64,000 nucleotides of DNA, taken from assembly GCA_037501455.1 (NCBI GenBank), contig CM074863.1, positions 55,471,501 through 55,535,500 on the forward strand, written 5' to 3'. A program made the translations under genes and the position numbers. Shown here piece after piece: positions 36,904 through 48,899 of the stretch. This DNA comes from Lantana camara. Its lineage: Eukaryota > Streptophyta > Magnoliopsida > Lamiales > Verbenaceae. Position 1 is the stretch's first letter. Each line of letters opens with the position of its first letter. The notes beneath the pieces are model-generated. The model was given only the letters and a program-made list of their open reading frames with translations, was not told where the DNA came from and searched no databases.

Positions 36904-39900
36904 TTGAACCGTGATATTTCGAGTACTAGCCCTCAACTGGAACGACTCATTCTCATCTTCAAATTCTACTTTCACATTGGACACGCTAGCCTTCCTACTA
37001 AGCGCATCCGTGACCAGGTTGGCTTTGCCGGGATGGTATCGGATCGTATACTCATAATCCGCAAAAAGTTGCATCCAACGCCGTTGTCTCTTGTTCAATT
37101 CCTTTAGTGAGAATAAGTACTGGAGACTCTTGTGGTCGGAAAATATCTCAAAAGAAACTCCGTAGAGATAGTGTCTCCACTTACCCAACGCAAAGATCAC
37201 CGCTGCTAACTCCAGATCGCGAGTGGGGTAGTTTTGCTCAGGTCCAACCGGCACGTATCATCAAACCCAAACGGACACTCTGGATCAGCTCGAGCTTTCT
37301 CAGCTAATTTCTGAACCTCAGGATCAGTCCTCTGAGCATCAAATAATCTCTGCCTGAGATCCGGTTGAACCGTGATATTTCGAGTACTAGCCCTCAACTG
37401 GAACGACTCATTCTCATCTTCAAATTCTACTTGCACATTGGACTCGCTAGCCTTCCTACTAAGCGTATCCGTGACCAAGTTAGCTTTGCTGGGATGGTAT
37501 CGGATTGTATACTCATAATCCGCCAAAAGTTCCATCCAACGCCGTTGTCTCTTGTTCAATTCCTTCAGTGAGAATAACTACTAGAGACTCTTGTGGTCGG
37601 AAAATATCTCAAAAGAAACTCCGTAGAGATACTGTCTCCACTTACCCAAAGCAAAGATCACCACTGCTAACTCAAGATCGCGAGTGGGGTTGTTTCTGAA
37701 ATCCAAACGGCTCGTATCATCAAACCCAATCGGACACTCTTGATCAGCTCGAGCTTTCTCAGCTAATTTCTGAACCTCGGGATCAGTCCTATGAGCATCA
37801 AATAATCTCTGCCTGAGATCTGGTTGAACCGTGATATTTCGAGTACTAGCCCTCAACTGGAACGACTCATTCTCATCTTCAAATTCTACTTTCACATTGG
37901 ACACGCTAGCCTTCCTACTAAGCGCATCCGTGACCAAGTTGGCTTTGCCGGGATGGTATCGGATCGTACACTCATAAACCGCCCAAAGTTCCATCCAACG
38001 CCGTTGTCTCTTTTTCAATTCCTTCAGTGAGAATAAGTACTGGAGAGTCTTGTGGTCGGAAAAGATCTCAAAAGAAAATCCGTAGAGATAGTGTCTCCAC
38101 TTACCCAAAGCAAAGATCACCACTGCTAACTCTAGATCGCGAGTGGGGTAGTTTCTGAAATCCAAACGGCCCATATCATCAAACCCAAACGGACACTCTG
38201 GATCTGCTCGAGCTTTCTCAGCTAATTTCTGAAACTCGGGATCAATCAACTGAGCATCAAATAATCTCTGCTTGAGATCCGGTTGAACCGTGATATTTCG
38301 AGTACTAGCCCTCAACTGGAACGACTCATTCTCATCTTCAAATTCTACTTTCACATTGGAGACGCTAGCCTTCCTACTAGGCGCATCCGTGACCAAGTTG
38401 GCTTTACCGGGATGGTATCGGATCGTACACTCATAATCCGCCAAAAGTTCCATCCAACGTCGTTGTCCCTTGTTCAATTCCTTTAGCGAGAATAAGTACT
38501 GGATACTCTTGTGGTCCGAAAAGATCTCAAAAGAAACTCCGTAGAGATAGTGTCTCCACTTACCCAAAGCAAAGATCACCACTGCTAACTCTAGATCGCG
38601 AGTGGGGTAGTTTTGCTCATGTCCAACCGGCCCGTATCATCAAACCCAAACGGACACTCTGGATCAGCTCGAGCTTTCTCAGCTAATTTATGAACCTCGG
38701 GATCAGTCCTCTGAGCATCAAATAATCTCTGCCTGAGATCCGGTTGAACCTTGATATTTCGAGTACTAGCCCTCAACTGGAACGACTCATTCTCATCTTC
38801 AAATTCTACTTTCACATTGGACACGTTAGCTTTCCTACTAAGCGCATCCGTGACCAAGTTGGCTTTGCCGGGATGGTATCGGATTGTACACTCACAATCC
38901 GCCAAAAGTTCCATCCAACGCCATTGTCTCTTATTCAATTCCTTCAGTGAGAATAACTACTGGAGACTCTTGTGGTCGGAAAAGATCTCAAAAGAAACTT
39001 AGTAGAGATAGTGTCTCACTTACCCAAAGCAAAGATCACCACTGCTAACTTATGATCGCGAGTGGGGTAGTTTCTGAAATCCAAAAGGCCCGTACAATCA
39101 AACCCAAACGGACACTCTGGATCAGCTCGAGCTTTCTCAGCTAATTTTTGAACCTCGGGATCAGTCCTCTGAGCATCAAATAATCTCTGCCTCAGATCCA
39201 GTTGAACCGTGATATTTCGAGTACTAGCCCTCAACTGGAACGACTCATTCTCATCTTCAGATTCTACTTTCACATTGGACACGCTAGCCTTCCTACTAGG
39301 CGCATCTGTGACCAAGTTGGCCTTGCCGGGATGGTATCGGATCGTACACTCAAAATCCGCCAAAAGTTTCATCCAACGCCGTTGTCTCTTGTTCAATTCC
39401 TTTACTGAGAATAAGTACTGGAGACTCTTGTGGTCGGAAAAGATCTCAAAAGAAACTCCGTAGAGATAGTGTCCCCACTTACCCAAAGCAAAGATGACCA
39501 CTGCTAACTCTAGATCACGAGTGGGGTAGTTTCTGAAATCCAAACGGCCCGTATCATCAAACACAAACGGCACTCTGGATCAGCTCGAGCTTTCTCAGCT
39601 AATTTCTGAACCTCGGGATCGGTCCTCTGAGCATCAACTAATCTCTGCTTGAGATCCGGTTGAACCGTGGTATTTCGAGTACTAGCCCTCAACTGGAACG
39701 ACTCATTCTCATCTTCAAATTCTACTTTCACATTGGACACGCTAGCCTTCCTACTAAGCGCATCCGTGACCAGGTTGGCTTTGCCGGGATGGTATCGGAT
39801 CGTACACTCATAATCCGCAAAAAGTTGCATCCAACGCCGTTGTCTCTTGTTCAATTCCTTCAGTGAGAATAAGTACTGGAGACTCTTGTGTTCGGAAAAT

Positions 39901-41499
39901 ATCTCAAAAGAAACTACATAGAGATAGTGTCTCCACTTACCCAAAGCAAAGATCACCACAGCTAACTCAAGATCGCGAGTGGGGTAGTTTTGCTCATGTC
40001 CAACCGGCACGTATCATCAAACCCAAACGAACACTCTGGATCAGCTCGAGCTTTCTCAGCTAATTTCTGAACCTCGGGATCAGTCCTCTGAGCATCAAAT
40101 AATCTCTGCCTGAGATCCGGTTGAACCGTGATAGTTCGAGTACTAGCCCTCAACTGGAACGACTCATTCTCATCTTCAAATTCTACTTTCACATTGGACA
40201 CGCTAGCCTTCCTACTAAGCGTATCCGTGACCAAGTTAGCTTTGCTGGGATGGTATCGGACTGTATACTCATAATCCGCCAAAAGTTCCATCCAACGCCG
40301 TTGTCTCTTGTTCAATTCCTTCAGTGAGAATAACTACTGGAGACTCTTGTGGTCGGAAAATATCTCAAAAGAAACTCCGTAGAGATACTGTCTCCACTTA
40401 CCCAAAGCAAAGATCACCACTGCTAACTCAAGATCGCGAGTGGGGTAGTTTCTGAAATCCAAACGACTCGTATCATCAAACCCAAACGGACACTCTTGAT
40501 CAGCTCGAGCTTTCTCAGCTAATTTCTGAACCTCGGGATCAGTCCTATGAGCATCAAATAATCTCTGCCTGAGATCCGGTTGAACCGTGATATTTCGAGT
40601 ACTAGCCCTCAACTGGAACGACTCATTCTCATCTTCAAATTCTACTTTCACATTGGATACGCTAGCCTTCCTACTAACCGCATCCGTGACCAAGTTAGCT
40701 TTGCCTGGATGGTATCGGATTGTACACTCATAATCCGCCAAAAGTTCCATCCAACGCCGTTGTCTCTTGTTCAATTCCTTCAGTGAGAATAACTACTGGA
40801 GACTCTTGTGGTCAGAAAATATCTCAAAAGAAACTCCGTAGAGATAGTGTCTCCACTTACCCAAAGCAAAGATCACCACTGCTAACTCTAGATCGCGAGT
40901 AGGGTAGTTTTGCTCATGTCCAACCGGCCCGTATCATCAAACCCAAACGGACACTCTGGATCAGCTCGAGATTTCTCAGCTAATTTCTGAACCTCGGGAT
41001 CAGTCCTCTGAGCATCAAATAATCTCTGCTTGAGATCCGGTTGAACCGTGATATTTCGAGTACTAGCCCTCAACTGGAACGACTCATTCTCATCTTCAAA
41101 TTCTACTTTCACGTTGGACACGCTAGCCTTCCTATTAAGCGCATCCGTGACCAAGTTGGCTTTGCCGGGATGGTATTGGATCGTACACTCATAATCCGCC
41201 AAAAGTTCCATCCAACGTCGTTGTCTCTTGTTCAATTCCTTTAGTGAGAATAAGTACTGGAGACTCTTGTGGTCGGAAAAGATCTCAAAAGAAACTCCGT
41301 AGAGATAGTGTCTCCACTTACCCAAAGCAAAGATCACCACTGCGAACTCAAGATCGCGAGTGGGGTAGTTTCTGAAATCCAAACGGCTCATATCATCAAA
41401 CCCAAACGGACACTCTTGATCAGCTCGAGCTTTCTCAGCTAATTTCTGAATCTCGGGATCAGTCCTCTGAGCATCAAATAATCTCTGCCTGAGATCCGG
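36904..41499 (-). repeat. 10-unit higher-order repeat, copy 2 (4596 bp)
   Basis: Ten units matching copy 1 except for the extra 920-bp dimer. After that point the offset between copies falls from 5516 to 4596 bp (35984 and 40580, 36445 and 41041). Confidence 0.82.
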
Positions 41500-42702
41500 T
41501 TGAACCGTGATATTTCGAGTACTAGCCCTCAACTGGAACGACTCATTCTCATCTTCAAATTCTACTTTCACATTGGACACGCTAGCCTTCCTACTAAGCG
41601 CATCCGTGACCAAGTTGGCTTTGCCGGGATGGTATTGGATCGTACACTCATAATCCGCCCAAAGTTCCATCCAACGCCGTTGTCTCTTGTTCAATTCCTT
41701 CAGTGAGAATAAGTACTGGAGAGTCTTGTGGTCGGAAAAGATCTCAAAAGAAACTCCGTAGAGATAGTGTCTCCACTTACCCAAAGCAAAGATCACCACT
41801 GCTAACTCTAGATGGCGAGTGGGGTAGTTTTGCTCATGTCCAACCGGCCCGTATCATCAAACCCAAACGGACACTCTGGATCAGCTCGAGCTTTCTCAGC
41901 TAATTTCTGAACCTCGGGATCGGTCCTCTGAGCATCAAATAATCTCTGCCTGAGATCCGGTTGAACCGTGATATTTCGAGTACTAGCCCTCAACTGGAAC
42001 GACTCATTCTCATCTTCAAATTCTACTTTCACATTGGACACGCTAGCCTTCCTACTAAGCATATCCGTGACCAAGTTAGCTTTGCTGGGATGGTATCGGA
42101 TTGTACACTCATAATCCGCCAAAAGTTCCATCCAACGCCGTTGTCTCTTGTTCAATTCTTTCAGTGAGAATAAGTACTGGAGACTCTTGTGGTCGGAAAA
42201 GAACTCAAAAGAAACTTCGTAGAGATACTGTCTCACTTACCCAAAGCAAAGATCACCACTGCTAACTCTAGATCGCGAGTGGGGTAGTTTTGCTCATGTC
42301 CAACCGGCCCGTATCATCAAACCCAAACAGACACTCTGGATCAGCTCGAGCTTTCTCAGCTAATTTCTGAACCTCGGGATCGGTCCTCCGAGCATCAAAT
42401 AATCTCTGCCTGAGATCCGGTTGAACCATGATATTTCGAGTACTAGCCCTCAACTGGAACGAATCATTCTCATCTTCAAATTCTACTTTCACATTGGACA
42501 CGCTAGCCTTCCTACTAAGCGCATCCGTGACCAAGTTGGCTTTACCGGGATGGTATCGGATTGTACACTTATAATCCGCCAAAAGTTCCATCCAACGCTG
42601 TTGTCTCTTGTTCAATTCCTTCAGTGAGAATAAGTACTGGAGACTCTTGTGGTCAGAAAAGATCTCAAAAGAAACTCCGTAGAGATAGTGTCTCCACTTA
42701 CC

Positions 42703-42951
42703 CTAAGCATGGATCACCACTGCTAACTCTAGACCGCGAGTGGGGTAGTTTTGCTCATGTTCCTTCGATTTCCTTAAGGCATATTCGATTACCCTTCCAT
42801 TCTGCATCAACACACATCCCAAACCCTCCTTTGAGGCGTCCGTATAAACTGTAAATCCTTTTGTACCTTCGGGAAGTGCTAATACAAGGGCGGTGGTTAA
42901 GTTTTCCTTTAAGAGTTGAAAGCTAGCCTTACATGCGTCGTCCCACTCCAA
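42703..42951 (-). pseudogene. Gypsy-2 RNase H, N-terminal half, fused to the array
   Basis: Encodes the tail of the RT connection and the start of RNase [17 protein letters not shown], then FTVYTDASKEGLGCVL with the first catalytic Asp of RNase H, then [10 protein letters not shown]. The array unit begins at HEQNYPTR (about 42757), so this is the one place where the repeat has its natural upstream neighbour. A TAG stop follows at the position of FALGKW (42703-42705), and the frame differs from the RT part upstream. Confidence 0.88.
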
Positions 42952-43525
42952 ACTTTACCTCTTTCTTAGTCAATCGAGTTAAAGGGGCAGCAATCTTTGA
43001 GAAATCCTGTACGAATCTCCGATAGTAGCCTGCTAAACCCAAGAAACTTCTTACTTCTGAAGCATTTTTCGGGCTTTTCCACTGAATAACCGTCTCAATC
43101 TTAGAAGGATCTACTTCCAAACCTTTCCTTGAGATAATGTGGCACAGAAATGCTACCCGATCAATCCAAAACTCGCATTTACTAAACTTAGCATACAACC
43201 GATGTTCTCTAAAGGTGTCAAACATAATTCTGAGGTTCCTTGCATGGTCCTCTGGAGTCTTTGAATAAACAAGGATGTCATCAATGAATATCACAACAAA
43301 CTTATCCAAGTAGGGTTAAAAAGTCTGATGCATCATATTTATGAAAGCAGCTGGAGCATTAGTCAGTCCAAAAGGCATCACTATGAATTCATAATGCCCA
43401 TACTGTGTGTTAAATCCCGTCTTCGGAATGTCCTCTTCCCGGATTTTCAATTGATAGTATCCTTGTCTCAGGTCCAACTTTGAATATACCCCGCGAACCT
43501 TGTAACATATCGAATAAATCCTCAA
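42929..43525 (-). pseudogene. Gypsy-2 reverse transcriptase, central and C-terminal part
   Basis: Ty3/gypsy RT motifs: [14 protein letters not shown] and [10 protein letters not shown] (43316-43525), then the catalytic FIDDILVYS (43260s) and the connection sequence [13 protein letters not shown] (43000s). A TAA stop at 43316-43318 interrupts the frame between them. A frameshift separates this part from the N-terminal RT segment and another from RNase H. Confidence 0.9.
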
Positions 43526-44236
43526 TGTGGGGTAAAGGATACTTGTTCTTTGCGGTCATCCGATTAAGCTCCCAATAATCTATGCACATTCTTAAAGTTC
43601 CATCTTTCTTTTTGACAAAAAGAACTGGTGCACCCCAAGGTGAAGAACTAGGCCACATATACCAAATCTTAAGCAACTCTTCCAGTTGGATCTTTAACTC
43701 TTTCAATTCGGCCGGTGCCATCCGATAAGGGGTCTTAGCATACGGCTCGGATCCCGAATATAAATATATCACAAACTCAAACTCACGATCCGGTGGCAAC
43801 GAACCCAAATTTTCCGAAACACATCGGGAAATTCTTTTACAACCGCAGTATCCTCGAACTTGAGCTTTCATGTAAGACAAGAGAGGTACCGATCTTGATC
43901 CACTACCAAACACCAACTCTTCACCCAAAATAACCTTCTTGGTGAAACAATCAACCTTGGCCCGATGCCGAAACAACCAATCCATACCTAATATAACCCC
44001 ATACTTCTTCATCGGCATAACGATAAAATCAGCCGCATAATCTTTCCCTTCTAACAAAACTGAACAACCCTGAACCATCTAATCAGTCTGCAAACTTCCC
44101 CCGAGTGGGGAACTAACCAAGTAACAAGAAGATAAAGAAATAACAGGTAGGCACATAGTAGCAGCAAGGAATGGGTTGTACCCGGATCAAAAAGTGCATG
44201 AATGTTCGTGGTATGAATGCATATGGTACCTTCCAC
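43410..44236 (-). pseudogene. Gypsy-2 protease and RT N-terminal part
   Basis: 44051-44236 contains ALFDPGTTHSLL, the aspartic-protease active-site region, in which the usual D-[ST]-G reads D-P-G. 43410-44078 contains VILGMDWL, then the RT N-terminus: [51 protein letters not shown]. The frame is lost at about 43480, where the next RT block continues in another frame. The changed protease residue plus frameshifts show the gene is dead. Confidence 0.85.
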
Positions 44237-44263
44237 CAGGGCGGTCGGATCAACCTCTGCATC

Positions 44264-45396
44264 CTACTCCTCGCCCTCAAGGGCATAAGCACATGCCTGG
44301 ATCATAGGCCTTTGAACTCCTCTTTGAAATCCGGGGTTCTTGTCACGACAAGTATCCGCCATATGGTCGCCTTTCCATATATGAGACATAGACCCAACCT
44401 TCGTCGGCAGTTGTTGTAAGTATGGGTCGGTCCCCTGCAATGAGTACATGGAGGTACATCTTGGCGTGAGTTGGTAGATACCGGTGCCATTGGTAGAGCC
44501 TTTGGTCGAGTCGGTACAGCCTGAGAAGCTTGTCCTCCATACCGAGGCTTCTTAAAAGGACCCTTGGGTGGGGGAGTAGCTGGAACCATCGGTCTTTTTC
44601 CCGAATTTGATCCGAAACCTCGTCCCATTGGTGCCCTAAAGACCGGATCCTTCTTTTTACATTCTTCTTCTTGTTCCAACGCCGTTTGCATCGTGTCTGC
44701 GAAAGAGACAAAGTTGTGACCAGCCTGGTCATGTCTCAAGTCCTGTCTTAATCCCGTAATAAATTTCCTTGATTTTCTTTTCTCGTCTCGGGTGACATGA
44801 GGAGCATATTTTCCAAGCCTGTTAAATACTGCAAGATATTGGGCCACCGTACGCGTGCCCTGCTTCAAATCCATGAACTCCTGTTCCTTCCTTTTCCTTA
44901 CCACTTCCGGTACGAAACATTCTCGAAATTCCCTTTTGAAGACTTCCCAAGTAATCTCTTCTCCATCCACTTCAAGTTTTTCTCTTGTCCTTTCCCACCA
45001 TTCGTAAGCATCGCCATCTAGTTGGAATATGGCAAATTGAGCCTTTTCTTGCATAGTGAACTGTCGGACTCAAAAAATCCTCTCAAATCGAATCAACCAA
45101 CCCTCTGAAACTGCATCATCGATGGAGCCAGAAAACTTAGGGGGATTATAACTTAGAAATACCCCATGTGGATCTCGGTTGTTGTTGTTGTTGGGTGGCG
45201 GAACCGGTTGCTCTGCTTGTTGTGGTGAGGGATCTTGAGCCCTCCTATGCTCGACATAGTTAAAAACAGCTTCCATGAAATTCCCCATATCCATTGGAGG
45301 CGGTTGTGGTTGTGGTTCTTGCGGTTGTGGCGTAGGAGATCGGTCCTGATGATGGCGACGCCCTGGAGATCTCTCACGGTGTCTACGTGGAGGCAT
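44264..45396 (-). pseudogene. Gypsy-2 gag pseudogene
   Basis: Starts MPPRRHRERSPGRR, like the gypsy-1 gag, with a proline/glutamine-rich N-terminus. Then follow the gag domain (FAIFQLDGDAYEWWERT, WEVFKREFRECFVPE, KQGTRTVAQYLAVFNRLGKYAP) and one half-preserved zinc knuckle (CTHCRGPTHTYNNC). A premature TGA at 45070-45072 falls in the gag domain without a frame change, and a frameshift follows the first knuckle, so the second is disrupted. The upstream untranslated sequence lasts only 26 bp before the gypsy-3 LTR begins. Confidence 0.9.
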
Positions 45397-47553
45397 CCTG
45401 TCAAAGAAACACTGAAATGTATTGTAGCACCCCGGACGATAGGCACCACATCCCCCGCACTACAAGTCTAGTCCACACGTGAAATTGATGATCCAGCATG
45501 TACCGGACTCATAGCGAACGGGTGACAAAAATTAAAAAAAAAAACAACTCCTTGGCTAGGCGGAATCTAACCCTGTACCAATTAATTCAATAACCTGATG
45601 AGTGTAATGCGGAAGCAATAATCATTAACATGAATTTCAATAATGGCTACAAGCCCAATAATTCCATTACATAAATTTAAATCCAACATGCATCCTAACA
45701 ACGGGTTCAACTACTCATGCAACCTGTCCCAAAACAATATTCAATAATTCAATAATTTATAAGTCATGCGTTGGCTCACAGGCCTATTTAAATACATGAT
45801 ATAAGTAAACATAATACACATGTAAAACGTAACTCGAGTGTACAAGTGAGACTCGAAAGAAAGCTAAGACTTGACTCCCGCCTAGCTACACCTGCAAGAA
45901 AACTGGAAAGTGGGGAAAACAGGGGTCAGTCCCTAGAAGACTGAGTGAGCAGGAGCTATACATATATATAGAAACATGCGCATGCAAGTCATAAATCCCG
46001 AGCAATATTTTAATTGAAGTTAGTTCCCGCGAAGGGCAAGAAAATAGATAAGCAGTGCTCGGACTTTACGACTAATTCATATTAAATTCCTTAAGTTCAT
46101 AATTCATGAACAATCATAATGGCTCGGCGAGTGAGCGTGCATAAATCTCCAACCAAACTCCGACCGTGTACGATAAACATGACTTAATACTTTGAATATG
46201 TGATCATGCAATACATAATAATACATGCGAGCAATAAACATGAGACTTGATCGTTTGGGCAATCCGTGCCTCGGCCTTTCCGCACGGTGCATAACATTAA
46301 TCATAATACATGAACATGATCATAAAATATTTTCCAACCTTCTCCCTCCGTAATGGTCGGACCTATAGACCTGAACCATTTAATAATAACAATATCTAGA
46401 CGGGGGCTTATGACTCCTACCCGCTCCTTCGATGGGTTAACCATCGGCTCAAGAATAACTCACCTTCCACTCTACACGATCGCATGAGAGATTCTCAATG
46501 AGTACTTTGTGCAATGGCTTAGCTATACGTCGGCCCGATGCCGAACCGGTCTCCATTCACACATTTCCTCGGGGCCCAATAACGTGCGCATGATCAATGT
46601 GCATAATCTCACCAAAACATTCATATCATGATCATAATTATCATAATTCATTTCGTAATTCATGAGGAAAGATTTACTCGATAAAGATTTACTCGATGAC
46701 TCCACTTTAAAATCAATATATATATACTTTAGGTTTTTGGCCAAAACATATCACGTAAAGATTGTAGGGATTTAATACATAACTAAAACGAAAACACCCT
46801 CACTTGGACGATGACGATACAAGGATACAAGCTAGGCAGTGTGCTTATTGATCACAATATCTCCGCCCTGGAGATAAACTATACAAGAAAGGGAACAGTG
46901 TGTACTCATGAGGTACGACTCAATATGAAACCACATAAGACGCACGGCATGCTTATGAGATGATCTAATATGGAATAAAGCATAAGTATGTCATGGAAGG
47001 GTGTGATCATGTTCATGTGCTCAATTGCTCACACAAATTAAATTAGTATATCAAACACAAATTCAAACAATCAAAGCTAAGTAAGTAAGAACCAATCAAC
47101 TAATCAAGCATTTAGTTCATATAAGTCACATACGAGAGCCTAGGAAGTGAAAGAAATGCAATATGAGGGGTTTTGGCAAAGTTTGGCAAAAGTTGACAAT
47201 TTTCGGAAATGTACAAGCTGTGGAAAAACAGGAATTTCTGAAGTTCTAGAAGTTAGAATGGAGTTTGGTTTTTGGATATGAAAGTAGACATGTATACCTT
47301 TAAAATGATATATGGATCGAATCGTGGTTCAAAGCGAGGAAAAAATGGCGTAGGTTCGAAGTTAGGTGAAAGCAGATTTCCGGTAAAGTGGTGACACCAA
47401 ATTAAAATGATTATGACTCACAAAATAGAAAATATATTGAGTTTATTATAATTGGAGAGTATTCTAGACTTCAAGAGGTTTCCGTGGGTTCAAAAATTAG
47501 GTCAATCAAAGTTCGTATGAGGGAGAAACGGTATTTACAAAATAGCCTGGAAA

Positions 47554-47678
47554 CCCAAACGAGCATTAGGAATTTGAACTGGAAGGCCACACGGTCGTTT
47601 GGGAAGGCTCTGGTTGAGGCAGTAGGTTTGTAAACGGGTGTTCGGCGATCGAACTAAGGGCCCAAACGGGCGTTTGGG
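47554..47678 (-). repeat. Paired palindromes, 32-bp spacing, in gypsy-3 LTR
   Basis: The best copy, CCCAAACGGGCGTTTGGG, is at 47661-47678. Degenerate copies start at 47554, 47586 and 47629. The two pairs (47554/47586 and 47629/47661) each have a 32-bp step, as in gypsy-1, but the palindrome sequence is different. The block lies the same distance from the downstream GGAAAAC landmark as in gypsy-1. Confidence 0.7.
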
Positions 47679-47792
47679 GAGCCGCTGGGCAAAAAAGAAT
47701 AGGGGAAAACAGGGGGGTTCACCAGAATGGCTCCCAAGCACACTTCAACCCCAAACCAAAGCATCAAACACACTAAAAACAATCACATCACA

Positions 47793-47800
47793 TGTATATA
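47793..47800 (-). promoter_or_regulatory. Candidate TATA box of gypsy-3 LTR
   Basis: The minus strand reads TATATACA, about 115 bp upstream of the palindrome block in element sense, matching gypsy-1. Confidence 0.35.
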
Positions 47801-48657
47801 ACTCAAATATACCATTTAGGCCACATATAATCCAAGGAAACATGCTTTGATCATCCAAAACTCATCTATCAAACCCATAAGAGTACTATGATTATATATG
47901 CTCCATGTTTCTTGAACTTAAGTTAAATATGCATGAAACCAACTCACAATTAACATACATGCTTCAATTTAAGTCATGAAATTCGAAGAATCATAAAACC
48001 CTAACAAAGCTCCATGAATTCATCAAATATATGCATGATCTTACCTTGAAATTGGAGGAGATGAAGAAATGATGGATATGATGGAATGAATGATGATGGA
48101 TGCTTGGTTCTTCCTTCTATTCTCTTGCTTCTCATTGGATCAATTGGATGTGTGTGAGTGAATGAAGATGAGAAAGGTGATGAGTGTGTGTTGTAGAGAT
48201 TTAGTATGTGTTCTTGTGTGAGTTTTGTGTATAAGATATATTGTATGTAATATAGTTATAGATATATATCATATATGTATAAAGTTAGATATTATGTATA
48301 TTATATGTATATAATTATCTTAGTGCTTATTATTATATACATATATAATGAATGTGTGAGTGTATTAGTGTAACATGAATATATGAATGTATATATGTAT
48401 ATAATGCATGTTGATAATTAATTGCAGGAATGAATGAGATTACAAAATATGTTATAAGATAAAATGTATAAATTATGCATATGTTAGAAAATGAATTAAA
48501 ATGAAATAGCAATTAAATAAATACATAGGCAATTAGACAATTAATCACATAATCCACTTAGTCACATAATTCAATTAAGCATGCTTAACAGTTCTAACTC
48601 TCAAACTCACACGTGTGGTGCGCGTACCTGAATAATTTGAACATGTGGGGCATTACA

Positions 48658-48675
48658 ACCTCTGCCCCTTAAAAT
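48658..48675 (-). other. Gypsy-3 polypurine tract
   Basis: The minus strand reads AAGGGGCAGAGGT just before the LTR. The region after it also matches gypsy-1 (CTGTCCCCAGGTCCAC). Confidence 0.7.
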
Positions 48676-48899
48676 GAACCTGTCCCCAGGTCCACCGCCT
48701 CGAGTTCTAGACTCTTAAGCAACTCTCCCGGGTTCATCCAACGCGGGTTAGCAACTCCCCGTCAGGAATTAGTTCGAAAAAGGTCTTGAAGCAATAAAGG
48801 GTCTTCAATTGCTGTGAGTCACGACCTTTAACTCACTGGAACTACTCATTCAAAAACTAAACTGTTGCAAGAGCAACTAAACAAGTAGCAAACAACAAC

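Larger units (their letters stand above)
20848..42757 (-). repeat. RNase H-derived tandem array, main part (~48 units)
   Basis: A 21.9-kb continuous array of the ~460-bp unit. Unit starts step by 458-461 bp, with one 440-bp unit (25438-25877, internal 20-bp loss). Two junction sequences alternate irregularly: a 459-bp form that joins units in frame (...[11 protein letters not shown]...) and a 461-bp form that shifts frame (...[10 protein letters not shown]). Some units also lost one C in CCACTTACCC (458 or 460 bp). Consecutive in-frame junctions leave open minus-strand stretches of about 300-333 codons (for example 28389-29366, 30743-31738, 32065-33066 and 37581-38582). A single unit covers only the second half of RNase H, lacking the first catalytic aspartate region (YTDAS), so no unit is a whole enzyme. 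The right end fuses to gypsy-2 pol. Confidence 0.95.
45423..48657 (-). repeat. Gypsy-3 LTR (3.2 kb)
   Basis: 3235-bp LTR starting TGTAGCACCCCGG and ending GGGGCATTACA on the plus strand. It is homologous at both edges, and at scattered internal blocks such as ATAGCGAACGGGTGAC, to the gypsy-1 LTR. A PPT and 3' internal sequence lie to its right, which makes it the 3' LTR of a minus-strand element extending rightwards. To its left it abuts gypsy-2 gag with no PBS between. It contains palindrome dimers at 47554-47678. The stretch 48190-48450 is AT-rich simple sequence. No gene is seen. Confidence 0.85.

Noticed and set aside
87..42627. A 67-68-aa plus-strand open frame recurring in nearly every array unit ([15 protein letters not shown]...)
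   Set aside because: It is the antisense of the RNase H/linker reading. It recurs only because the DNA unit recurs, and it shows no start context or domain of its own.
1..42757. CRISPR-like or gene-family interpretation of the regular ~460-bp repeat
   Set aside because: Units are contiguous without spacers, of eukaryotic retroelement origin, and broken by frameshifting junctions. They are neither a CRISPR array nor a functional multigene family.
42703..45396. Endogenous pararetrovirus (caulimovirus) origin for the RT/RNase H segment
   Set aside because: The order gag with zinc knuckle, protease, RT, RNase H, gypsy-type motifs and an adjoining gypsy LTR fit a Ty3/gypsy element; no movement-protein or viral coat motifs are seen.
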